A DNA stretch of 64,000 nt from NCBI RefSeq assembly GCF_963576675.1, contig NC_088917.1, positions 14,040,001-14,104,000 on the forward strand. Direction: 5' to 3'. A program made the translations under genes and the position numbers. The DNA is from Euphorbia lathyris (taxonomy: Eukaryota > Streptophyta > Magnoliopsida > Malpighiales > Euphorbiaceae). Positions 20,724-32,510 of this stretch are shown here, one piece after another (positions within the stretch are counted from its first letter, which is position 1; the number at the start of each line of letters is the position of its first letter). The notes below the pieces were generated by a model. That model saw only the letters and a program-made list of their open reading frames with translations. It searched no databases and was not told where the DNA came from.

Positions 20724-23029
20724 ACGAAAGAAGAGGTTCCCGAGATTGAGGACACTTATGAAGTGGGAGAATCTGAACCTTCTTGAAATAGCATGAGAGA
20801 AAGGAGTGCACTTGTAGTCTTTATCCTTGTCTTTTATTTTATCTTCTATTCCACAAGATGTTATTAACCTCCTTTTGAATTCAATGAAATTTCGTTTCCG
20901 CAAATTTATCCTAAACATACGTACTTACATTTGATATCTACTCAATTGAGATATTCCCACTTCTATCATGGCACGGACGTAAGCTCTAGAATATACTTAT
21001 TACTCAGTACTTAACCACTGAAGAGAGAAAATTAAGAGAGTAAAAAAAAAAAAGCAAAATAAATCATGAGAAACGATTCCCTGACTCTACGATGATAAGT
21101 CAAGCGTAGACCCATCAAACGAAGGGTTCTCACCGGCTTTTGGCAGAAAGAAGATTGAGCGACAATCAACAAAGTCCAAAAGAGAGAAAAAGAAAAGAAA
21201 ATATGGAGCAAGCAACAAGCCCTCAGAGCCATACTTACACTGAGGCACCGACAAAGATTTCTTCCCCCAAAGGGGGACACAAGTACAGGAGTGCGCCATT
21301 TAGAACGAGGCGGGGGCAACTAACCTATCAGCGATAAAGTATTTTGTTCCAGGATCAACGAAAGGGTTTAGACCTATGATGACTCAAAGTTAAACAAAGG
21401 AAGAAGAAAAAAAAAAGAAAAAAATGATGCTAAAAAGGCCCTGGGGCAAAGTCAAGTCAATCGGAAGTAAAAGAAAATAAATCAAAAGCTAACGTGATCA
21501 GCCAAGAGGCGTCAAGGTGGCAAGAGCGGTTGACATTGTCCAACAAATGTGTAATCAAATGTACGAGAAAAGCTCACTGTAACGAAGAAAGATCAAATGC
21601 GTAGTCAAGGGAAGCCGAAGGCGGCAACAAAGTTCAGAACTTTAATCAATCTCGAGGGAACCGAGGAATCCTTCTCATGAAAATAAAAAAAAAAGAAAGA
21701 AAGAAAATCCCGATAGGTTGAAAATCCGCAAAGGACGGCCTATGCAACAATAAGGGACACCCCAATAAGTGAAAACCCCACGGGGCGCTTATTTGAAAAT
21801 TCTGGGGTAAAAGGAGAGAGTTAAAATAACTGAAGTGTGAAAACCCGAAAGGGCATGCTTTGGTGACAGTGGTTAATAAACTGAGCAGTAAACAATTCAA
21901 TGTATCTTTGCCAGGTGCTTTATTTAAGCTAGACGGTTGCATTTGTAATGAAAACACCCGCATCAATAGACACCCCATCTCAACTGAAATCATCCCAACA
22001 CCCATAAACCGATCCAAAATCTATAAAAAAAAAACTAAAAAAAAAAAGACTATTCCTCTCTCTCATGCTCCATGAAGTCTGGTTCCTCTGCTCCTATGTG
22101 GTCCTCTCAAGGGTCAAACTTCGACCGAAGTGTCTCTCCTCCATAGCTACTCCCAACGGCAGTATCCCTAGTTTGGCGCACACGAAATCTCACCTCGAGT
22201 TGGCAGGGGCATACGCTAGCATCAACTTCTAACCTACGCCAAGACGGTAACTTTAATCGGGGGCACAGCCCTACAATCAGATCAACGTCCATCTCACTGC
22301 AGAAGCTTCTCCATTAACGAAGGCATCGGGCATGAACTCATCGTCAAATGATTAGCATAGAAATGGCCCGTGGATATAAACCCCCTGTGCTATCCGGTAT
22401 CATTCACAGTCAAGAAAGAAAGAAAATGAGAAGAAAAATTGAACAAAAAGTTGGGTTGAAAACCTCAAAAGAGGCGATCTAAGCAAAAGGAGAGATAGAG
22501 AAAATCAGTGAGATATAGAAAAGATGAATTGAAAACCCCTAGGGGCAGTTCATGAAAAAGGAGAGATAGAGAATATCGGAGAGATCCCGTTGAGTTGAAA
22601 ACCCGAAAAGGGCGGCTCAGGCAAAAATTAGGGAAAAATGAATACAACTAACTCTGGTTAAAAGTGAGAGCCCTTTTGACACGAGCTCATCAAGACCAAA
22701 TCCTCATCCTTACAACCCTTAGTTTCAAACTTAACCTCGCCCTCATCCTCGCACTCCTAGGGGACGGCCCGAAACATCATTTCTCGATCTGAAGTTACAA
22801 AAATCCTCCAAGCCTATGAAAAGGGAATCCATCCGAGCATTTCATCCACATGTACATAGTTTGCATACACACATGTCCATACATCCGCATAAAGCAAAAC
22901 ACATAAGCCACACTTATGCACATTCAAACACACGCACAGTCACCTACACACACACATAGGTGTTTACATGCATCCATAGACTAGGCTACATTCATCCATC
23001 TATATGCATCACTACACACCTGCGGTCGA
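20724..23029 (+). other. N3 3' non-coding region with six small hairpins
   Basis: Purine-rich on the element strand, with A runs near 21040, 21405 and 21685. No coding frame is supported. Hairpins: TCC-GCAAA-GGA (21725-21735), CCCC-AC-GGGG (21776-21785), CCC-GAAA-GGG (21844-21853), CCTC-AAAA-GAGG (22463-22474), CCCC-TA-GGGG (22536-22545) and CCC-GAAAA-GGG (22602-22612). Each follows GAAAA and most are followed by C(G/A)G. The second cluster lies in 67-73-bp degenerate repeats that include GGAGAGATAGAG. A CA-rich stretch precedes array B. Confidence 0.7.
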
Positions 23030-23625
23030 TTTAGAGACCAGGGTTGCTTTTGAGCCATTTTGACTCGCGGTCGCAGATCGGAGTTGCTTTTGAGCCATTT
23101 GACTCACGGTCGCAGACCGGAGTTGCTTTTGAGCCATCTGACTCGCGGTCGCAGACCGAAGTTGCTTTTGAGCCATTTGACTCACGGTCGCAGACCGGAG
23201 TTGCTTTTGAGCCATCTGACTCACGGTCGCAGACCGGAGTTGCTTTTGAGCCATCTGACTCACGGTCGCAGACCGGAGTTGCTTTTGAGCCATCTGACTC
23301 ACGGTCGCAGACCGGAGTTGCTTTTGAGCCATCTGACTCACAGTCGCAGACCGGAGTTGCTTTTGAGCCATCTGACTCACGGTCGCAGACCGGAGTTGCT
23401 TTTGAGCCATCGCTTTTGAGCCATCTGACTCGCGGTCGCAGACCGGAGTTGCTTTTGAGCCATCTGACTCGTGGTCGCAGACCGGAGTCGCTTTTGAGCC
23501 ATCTGACTCACGGTCGCAGACCGGAGTTGCTTTTGAGCCATTTGACTCACGGTCATAGATCGGAGTTGCTTTTGAGCCATCTGACTCATGGTCGTAGGCC
23601 GAAGTTGCTTTTGAGCCATATTTAC
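23030..23625. repeat. 39-bp minisatellite B in N3 (about 15 copies)
   Basis: The core GTTGCTTTTGAGCCAT recurs every 39 bp from 23042 to about 23604. It is the inverse orientation of the N2 array, as expected because N3 is on the other strand. A 12-bp partial duplication of the unit breaks the phase near 23410. Copy number differs from N2 (about 17). Confidence 0.92.
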
Positions 23626-24350
23626 CCGTGATCTTGAAATAGGGTAGCTGTTTAGCCATTATCCCCGCAATCTTGAAATAGGGTAGCTGTTTAGCCATTA
23701 TCCCCACAGTCGTAAATCAGGGTAGCTGTTTAGCCATTATCCCCGTGATCTTGAAATAGGGTAGCTGTTTAGCCATTATCCCCGCAATCTTGAAATAGGG
23801 TAGCTGTTTAGCCATTATCCCCACAGTCGTAAATCAGGGTAGCTGTTTAGCCATTATCCCCGTGATCTTGAAATAGGGTAGCTATTTAGCCATTATCCCC
23901 GCAATCTTGAAATAGGGTAGCTGTTTAGCCATTATCCCCACAGTCGTAAATCAGGGTAGCTGTTTAGCCATTATCCCCGCAATCTTGAAATAGGGTAGCT
24001 GTTTAGCCATTATCCCCGCAATCTTGAAATAGGGTAGCTGTTTAGCCATTATTCCCGCAATCTTGAAATGGGGTAGCTGTTTAGCCATTATCCCTGCAGT
24101 CGTAAACCAGGGTAGCTGTTTAGCCATCATCCCCGCAGTCGTAAACCAGGGTAGCTGTTTAGCCATCATCCCCGCAATCTTAAAATGGGGTAGCTATTTA
24201 GCCATTATCCCCGCAGTCGTAAATCAGGGTAGCTATTTAGCCATTATCCCTGCAATCTTGAAATAGGGTAGCTGTTTAGCCATTATCCCCGTGGTCATAA
24301 ACTAGGGTAGCTATTTAGCCATTATCCCCGCGGTCGTGAACTAGGGTGCA
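23626..24350. repeat. 39-bp minisatellite A in N3 (about 18 copies)
   Basis: The core TAGCTGTTTAGCCATTATCC repeats every 39 bp from 23645 to 24308. Part of the array shows a three-unit rhythm of CGCAATCTTG, CACAGTCGTA and CGTGATCTTG versions (about 23640-23950), so blocks of about 117 bp have been duplicated recently. Confidence 0.92.
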
Positions 24351-24511
24351 GCCCGAAGCAGAGTCTGATGCAGTCAGAGAGCAACGCCGGAGCGCGTAGC
24401 GCAAAGGTCAGGTATGTTTCCTCCTACTCGTTACGTGTCTTTTACTTTTATATGTTTTACATTGCATGTGTTACGTTAGCAAAAACGTTTTCGAACCACA
24501 CACATCACTGT

Positions 24512-24534
24512 CAAAATAGAAAAGTAGGGGCAAC
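24512..24534 (+). promoter_or_regulatory. N3 polypurine tract
   Basis: AATAGAAAAGTAGGGGCAAC ends directly at the 3' LTR start TGTAGACACC. It is identical to the N2 tract. Confidence 0.82.
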
Positions 24535-27429
24535 TGTAGACACCGAGTCGGAGGACCTGTGACGAAAACCTGAAACAAGACGGTCGAAGCGATTGATTCC
24601 GGAAGTTTTGAAAAATATATAAAGAATAATAAGCTGAGGAAAATTAACGGCACGGCACGGGCACGCAACGGCATCCCGCACGCGGACGACGATGGTCGAA
24701 CGCCCGCTTGACGGCTCGAGACTTGTGTGCGGCGTCCGTCGGACGCACCGCGAGTGGCACGCTCTCGACGCCCAAGCAATGCCTGGGACCGCTGGCGGTG
24801 CGCGCCCTCGTGGGCCGTTGAGCACACGTGCCTGGCAGCGCGGGGCGCGCATTCGGCGGCCGCGACATGCGAGCGTGTAGCTGCGCGGAACGCGCGCTCG
24901 GCGGCCACGGAATGCACGCGTCCGACGGCGCGGGGCACGCCCCGAGGGTCACCGGGCGGGCACCCAACCACGTCGGGCGAACGCCCAACGCGTCGGGTGG
25001 ACGCCCGACGAGGGTTGGGCGCGGGCGCCCAACCTCGCGTTGGGCGCTCGCCCAACGCCGTTGGGCGATCGCCCAACGAAAGTTGGGCGATCGCCCAACA
25101 TTGTTGGGCGGCCGCCCAACCACAATGGGCGACGCCCAATTTTTTTTGGGCGTCGCCCCCGGGATCCGTTTCCCTATATAAGGGCACGGATCCCAAGGTG
25201 AAGAAGGAGGCATTTTTTTGGGGAAAACTTTCTCACTCTAAACATTTTTAGAGAGAGAGTGGATTTTTTGAGGAAAATATTTTTTTCTCAAAAATTCCAA
25301 ATTTTCTAAGTTCAATTTTTACTAAATTTTTATTAAAAACGGGAGCTCGCGGTTCGTGGAATCAATCGGCTTCGACTGTCAGATACCGAATTAAAGGTAT
25401 TATCCGAGGACTAGACTCTTTATTTCATTTAATTTATTCTCTCCTTCTATTTATTTTTTTTATGCTATAGTTTGTATTCCTTTAGTTATTTATTTATTTT
25501 GTCACGCTTTATTTAGTTAACGTATTTATTTAATTTTCGTTTCGTGTTAAATAAAATTCAGTTTTGTTTTAAAATAAAAACCTCGTTTTGGATATCCCAA
25601 TACGAACTGTGATCCGATAAAAAGGTAGTTCGGGTATCGAAAATGTTGTACTTATAAGTTTTTATTTAAAAGAGATTTCCAAATAACGTTTTAAAATAAA
25701 AACATCGTTTTAGGAACTTCCGTTTTCGACTATGATCCATCTTTGGTAGTTCGGAAGTCCAAAACGATTGAATTAGATTTAATTTAATGCTTTTGAACAA
25801 ATATGGAAAATGTTGGAGTGCTGCTGTAATTTATCAATTCTGTCACTAAATGTTGTTTACCGACGGATTTTCCGTCGGTAAATCTGCCAAAATGTAAAAA
25901 ATGTCATTTCGGTCCCTTTTTCTTAACTTTTAGACTTTTAATCCCTAGTATATATATATGATTATGTAATACATGTTTTTCAAATATAAGTATTTCCTTT
26001 TTCTTAACTTAGGCTATGTTTAAATATTAGTTATTTGATATTTTGAGAAATAATGGATGGATATTAGTATATGTCATTTTTGGTATTTAAACTATATTAA
26101 TTATGTATATATATGTATAGTTTTGGGAACATTTGGGTTATTTTGTTAATTATTGAAGGAAGTTATTTTTGGGTAAATATTATTTTCTTATCCATAAGAT
26201 TTACTTATTGTTTTAGCATTTTTAAAGTATAAGTATATAGTACCTATTATTTCCATATAAATAAAGTTTCTCTTATATTAATTTTTGGGTTTTCATATCT
26301 TCCTTTTTGATTTACTTGTACATATATATGTGTCTAAATTATTTTCTCTATTCTTTTGGGCCCATTCATGGGTCCATGTCTCAAATGGGCCTTGTTTGAT
26401 TATAAGTCTTGCTTTAAATAAGTGTCTTATTGTAATTATAATAGTTGGAGAGTCCATTAAATAAAAAGGGGAAAATAAATCACAAAAAAGAGAGTTTTCA
26501 ATTGAATTATTTAAACTAATGAATTTTTGGAGATCTCTAACGTAGATAAATAGAGTCATTTTGGTTGATATTTTAAATCGTCTTCAAAACACCACGTTTT
26601 AAAACCTTAGTCCGTTCCAACGACGGATTAAGCGAACATTGTAATCAAAATCGTTTTCTTTGTTAATAATGGAGATTTTGAATCGCTTTCTTAATGAATT
26701 TGTACAAAATAAAATGGACTTGTATGTTTAACCACGTTTTCTTATTAAAAGGCTTTTACTTTAACGTTTTCAAATAGTCGAGTCGTTCCAACGGCGATTC
26801 GGGTAAACTTCATCAAACGGGGTTTTAAAACGCACCTAAATCGTTCCAACGACGATTAAGGTGCAAGCCATGTAAATAAACTCGTTTTGGGGAAATAAGT
26901 TAGTATAGAATAAACACACAACATAACATTTAAATACGGTTGTAAATAAATCACTTCTTTTCCCCCCTCTCTGTGTATATATAAACATAAATGGGTGATT
27001 CTTTACTGATGTGGCTTTTCAATATCATATGCTCAAAACGGTTTCTAAAAAGAGAAAGAAAAGGGTTTCAAATGAATTTTAAACTTAAGGAAGTATACGA
27101 TTAGTCCGTTATCGCCTAACATGCTGAGTAGGAGGCCGGTGGTTCATAACCGGGCGATGTCGGGGTGCCTAGTAGCCTTTCTCCGGAAAGGAGCTAGCCT
27201 TCTCGGCTCGTACCTAAGTTTCCCGAACCCACACCGGTCTCCCGCAAGGGATCGGTGTTCATTTTCCCATTCGTGGGTGGCGACTCTTCCATATCTCCGA
27301 GCTCCGGTCCTGCCGAGCAGCTTGATTCCACGATTGGTTGCTTTCGGCGCCAATCACCGCTTACATCGCCATGAGGTTGTCCACCCCCCGGTCCGCCCGG
27401 GAGATTAGGCCGCGGCACCTCGTCTAACA
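24535..27429 (+). repeat. N3 3' LTR (2895 bp)
   Basis: It runs TGTAGACACCGAG...CGTCTAACA and is followed by TSD actgg. It keeps the GC-rich palindrome array (about 24950-25160) and the TATA inverted repeat (25161-25194), but lacks about 100 bp of AT-rich sequence near 25985 that the 5' LTR has. The hairpin near 25857-25885 is perfect here and carries one mismatch in the 5' LTR (near 11106). Confidence 0.92.
24950..25160. repeat. Palindrome array, N3 3' LTR
   Basis: Units such as GTTGGGCGATCGCCCAAC and GTTGGGCGGCCGCCCAAC, followed by the larger inverted repeat around the CAATTTTTTTTGGGCG spacer, end just before the TATA box at 25174. It has fewer units than the N2 3' LTR. Confidence 0.85.
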
Positions 27430-27496
27430 ACTGGGCCATGAGTTGGGTTTCTAACAAGGAAAGAGAAAGGATCGGTGAGTGGAGCTTTTTAGGCAT
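27430..27496 (-). pseudogene. N2 gag-like ORF, 5' part (start codon side)
   Basis: On the minus strand the ATG at 27496-27494 opens the same N-terminus as the N3 ORF (MPKKLHSPIL, with H for Q at residue 6). It is cut after about 22 codons by the end of the N3 LTR. Its first bases on the plus strand (27430-27434, actgg) are the right TSD copy of N3. The remainder is at 9460-10207. Confidence 0.85.
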
Positions 27497-30400
27497 TATG
27501 AATTTTGATGATGCACGTGCGATGCGAATGCTAAAGCTATCTACTTGTGCCTCCTATAGATGGATGTATGATTTATGCATGATTCGTGGTCTGCGCTTTA
27601 TTTCTTACAACATAAACACGATTTGACTGGAGCTAAACCCCTTCTTCTTTTTTCTTTTCTTTTTTTTTTTACTAGAGCCGTCGGCAGTACTTTGGTCGTT
27701 TTGTGCTAACTTACCTGTTTGGAAGTGCCGATGCCTAAAACCATTTCAACTGTTATACACACATTAGTACGAACCCTATAAGTTCACCTTGCAATGCTTT
27801 ACAAGATGTACAATGTTGAATGACGCTTGACACGACTGACACTTGTGAGATTGAGACAACCCTCATGATGAGTAAAGTTCCCTAGGACGCTAGGTATTGG
27901 AGGGGTAGCGACATGAGTGGTGGGAATGACATACTTGGTACATTGATACGACTCACGATCTAAAAAGAACAACCTAAGTGACCATGCATGAGGTGTATGT
28001 GAGGGATTGCCATCCTTGGTGGCAATGACGTACTTCGAAGATAGGCGGTGTTATACGGACTGATGTGACGCTCATGGTATGTCCGAGACTCAAACAGACC
28101 GTGATGGAGGCATGCGGGGCATTCGTCCATAGTTTACTTGGTATCGATACTGATAACAGGGAACCGTCTTTCTGGGAAACACAAGTTTCCTGAAACAGAC
28201 CGACGTAGAGGGCGTGTCCTAAACTAGAAGCAAGCGGGATGAGACCACCGCATATGGGGTGTGGGTCAAGGGTTAGTTTAAACCCAAGACACGAATACGT
28301 AGGTGTACCAACGGAACCTTGGCGTGTTATGCAGAAAGTGGTGATGCACGGGACATGCCCTAAATAGGTTAAGGCATAGGGGAGGCTCAAGTGACATATG
28401 TGATGTGCGCTAATCGTCAGCTTCTCCTGGAAAGCAGCTATTACGATGATGGGTATTATCTGACGGGATAACGAACACGGAATTCCTGACACTCGAGGTA
28501 CGAATAGGATGCATATGTCGACGTACGAGGTACGTGTCAATTATTAACTCCTACTTGGCTCACTAGCATCTTGACATAGTGGTTTGAAATGTGGTGCGTT
28601 CAGGAAACACGATGACGTACTTGGTATGCCTTAGAGGTAGCCAAAAGGCATGATGGGAGTCCCACTTGATGTGCCCCCACGATTGACTTATACGTAACTC
28701 ACGAACGATGTGATGGCTTGATTTTGGGATTTCGACCATTGTGGGGGAAATCCAACATGCTAGGTACGAGACACGAATAGGGTACGCATATGACACACGT
28801 ATTATCTGACCAACTTTGGGCACAGAGATGACTCGAGAGGTACCTTCTAACAACATTGGAGGTGTAAGCTCGACACGATACCGACACGCAGGGTGTGGTT
28901 CAAGGATTAACTTAAGCTAGGGACCCAAATACCTCGATGGATTTGCGGACATCAGTGCGTCCGGTAGAATGAGAGGTGTCCTAATCCGATCGAGGTATCA
29001 ACGAGACGGAAATGAAGACTTACCTGGTACGTGTCGAAGGTCAATTTGTTTCATAGTGCAAACCCGACGAAGATATGTTTTATGAGAATCACTAAAGATC
29101 TTACGCGGATATGTCTGACGTATTCGGTCCATCATTGATATTTGAGATACCAACGATGACACACAGGGTGGACATCCATAGTTCGACGGGAACCTATTAC
29201 TATGAACAACTCGAGGAACAACGAGGACGCGAACCAAGACCTTCGAGGTAAGTGCCAAATGTTGGACTTAGCCGCGGTATGAACAACTCGATACTACTGA
29301 TATGAGTGAGACTCAAATAGCGACACATAGGGCGTGTGTCTCAGACTCGTGGATAAGGCAATTCGGAGTTTGGGGGCACATGGACAGCGGTACCAATGAT
29401 GTAGGGAGAGCGTGTCGAGGATTTGACAATAGAAACAAACCGATGTTTGAGACGTACTCCAGATATGAGTGACAATTTACAGGGCGTACGTCAAGAGTTT
29501 GATAGGAACCTCATGACATGAACGACTCAGTGTGTCAAGGTATGGGCGGGATGCCCGAGATGTCCCATAGGGTACGTGCCTAAGGGTGTGACTTGGACTC
29601 GATGACATGAATCACTCTATATGACAGGTACGGGCCAAAAGTTCAACTTGAACTTGTCGATACAAATGACTCGACATTGGGGGTGTAAGCAAGATGCACG
29701 TGATGACATATATGAACTTGCCCCAGATTCGATTGGAACTCAATGACATGAGTGACTCGACATTTGACATGCGAACAAGACGTACCGAACCGCGTATGTG
29801 GGTGTGTGCCACAAGCTTAACCCTGACTGGATGGTATAAACGACTCAGTTTTCGACATGTGAGTAAGGTGCGAGGGATGACCTACGGAACGCGCGTCAAA
29901 GGTCGGTCCAGAATTGGATAGCCTAATGACATACTCGTGGGCTACAAATATTGACAAGGCGACATGTGGGGCACATTTTGACAAGGCCCAACGTATGACT
30001 AAAGCGCAAGTGGTGACATACGGGATACGCACCGAAAGCTGATACGTGTTCGAAGGACTAGTGTCACATGTTTGGAATACTGATGTGTTATGATATATGA
30101 TGACACACCTGGTATGTCTCATATCGATTTGCCTATTTTTGAAGATGCGACAGTGTGTCTCAAGAAGGCCGAGGATGCGCGGGTTACCTTAGTACAATGA
30201 CGTATCGATATACAAAGTACGGTCGAGGGTACCAATGGGGGCATGAGGATGACCTACTAGCTAAGAGTTTAGTGCAATGACGCATGGATTTATTAGATGT
30301 GACGAGGTGCCATATAAGGTGCCAGTTAAAACGCGGATATGACACCATGACTTCGTGTGAAGCGTGCGTCAGAGGGTTAATACGAACCTGGGGTCCGGAC

Positions 30401-32510
30401 AGTGGGATGGTGTAAATACGAGGGGACACTATGATGACCCCCATGGCGCACCTAAAGGTACAAATGGGAAGCGTGGACAACATACCAGTCAAGGGTTCAT
30501 TTCGAAGCTCAGGGTATTGCCCATAATTTTGGAAATACGGAGGTGCTACGTATGGAATACCTCCCCAGATGCGAATGATGACAGGTAAACGAGATTCATG
30601 TGAAACAGTTCACTCGACCCTAAGGTTTTGATCTTACAACCACGTAACTTTGGAGTATAGGTGCACGGCGCACCGACACGAGTGGCATGTCTTAGCGTGC
30701 GAAGGTCGTGATGGCAACCTACGAGGTGAGGGGCATGGATAATATAACAACATATATTTGGAATCACTTGGGCATTATGTATAGCGTGGCGACATTCGTG
30801 GGTATGTTTTGAGATACGAAAGGGAGGTGACGATGACCCATGAGATTATGGTTCTATTTGAGATCAAGGTACCAGTCATAATCTTGAGATGTGTTGGCTA
30901 AGGCGTAGCGACATACATGGTATGTCTTGAGACATAAGTAGGATGTGTGTGAGACATGTGACGAATGGTTAATTTGAGTCTCGGGGGGAACCGATGCCAT
31001 GACAATGTTTCTTTTTTTTTTGAACTATCGATAAGTTGTAAGTGACGTGGCGACACACATAGTATGTCTCGAGTCGACCCTGTGGAAAGTGAACGGAATT
31101 TTCCCCATGATGTGAATGTTAGGACAACAAGGTACGACCACCAAGCAGTTTGGTATTGTTAACCATGACAGAGGGAGGCGGAGTACGTCACGATATATGG
31201 GATATATCTCCGGATGACTTAAACACGATGGCGAAGGTGCGTGTGGCAGGTCACGATGCAGGCGGTATACCCCCTAATGGTATGAACGGGACGATAAAGA
31301 TATGTCTGACCCATCCCACGCAAAGTATAACCTGGCGAAGACGTAGAGAACACCTCGGGGTCTAGAGGTAGACCACTTAACGGGTATGCAAGACCTGGTA
31401 AAGACGTGCGAGATTCATCATGACATACGGGGTATGTCTTTCATTAGGCACCTAACAAGGTGAGAACTCAAGTCGTGACATGTGGGGTATGGCTCTGGAC
31501 TAGTGTATCTGATATGGACGATGCATTTGTGACCTATCACGATGTACGACCTTGACAATGCCTGGATGTACGCGGTGCACGGTGGCGCATCGAGTACACG
31601 TCTTGACTAGCGTATAACTGACGTGATGGAGACGCATAGGACACTCCACGATATGGAAGATGGGACGGGGTAAGGATGTCTGGGCTACACCACAGCCCAA
31701 ATGGTATGCCTTCCGTCTAACATACATAACATGGTGAACAAGCACCGGATATGCCCTGACATATGGGGTATGCAACTCATGCCCCTTGCTTGGCGTAAGG
31801 AATGAGGCAAAGATGTACATGATGCGTTATGACACATATGGTACCCCTTCTGGCCGGTGTGTAATAACGTGGTAAAGACACAAGGGATGGATCATAATAT
31901 ACGAGGCACGACAGGGAAAGGACATGTGGTATACGTCATAGCATAATGGGTACACCCCTTGATCAGTGTCTGAATGTTTACTGGAAAGTGCATGGGGGGT
32001 GCGTTACGTCCTCAGGGGTACGACAAAGTAAAGATGCAAGGAATACGTCACCACATGACAGGTGGGACTCTTGACGGGTGGACGCGTGATGACACGACAC
32101 AACAAGGACATAGGGGATACGTCACGAGAGAATAGTACGTCTCTTGACAGGGTAAGGACATATTGGAGGTGCCGTGACGTACGGGGTATGCCAAAACAAG
32201 GGCGTATGGGATACGCCATGACATAAGGTTTGTACCTTCCGACTAGTGCCTACGACACTGAAGAAACATACGAGGTACACTACCATGCATAAGGTATGCT
32301 AAGGCAAAGACGCATAGGATATGTCACGACATAATGGACATGCCTCCTAGCTAGCATACAAACAACACGGTGAAGACGCGTGAGACGTGCCAAGGATGCA
32401 TAGGATGCATCCCAACACCTAGGTATGACAAGGCAAAGACGTATAGGATACGTCACGACATAACTAGTATGCCTCCAGAATGACACACGACGTTGGGGTC
32501 GACTCTTTCT
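27497..32510 (-). repeat. N2 degenerate repeat region (inverse copy of 14849-19913)
   Basis: Reverse-complement counterpart of the N3 region, nearly colinear over 5 kb with scattered substitutions and small indels. For example, a T-run at 31013-31021 is absent from N3. The first 240 bp (27497-27740) match the segment before the ORF. No coding frame is conserved between the two copies: frames open in one are shifted or stopped in the other, which argues against protein function. Confidence 0.68.

Larger units (their letters stand above)
10208..27429 (+). mobile_element. N3: non-autonomous Ogre-like LTR retrotransposon (17.2 kb), innermost insertion
   Basis: N3 reads on the plus strand: 5' LTR 10208-12766, primer site 12769-12786, leader to about 14848, degenerate repeat region to about 19640, gag-like ORF 19914-20723, 3' region with hairpins, 39-bp arrays 23030-24350, polypurine tract 24512-24534 and 3' LTR 24535-27429. 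It matches N2 over its whole length in inverse orientation. It has no pol. It is the only complete, uninterrupted element in the stack and so the youngest insertion. Confidence 0.92.
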
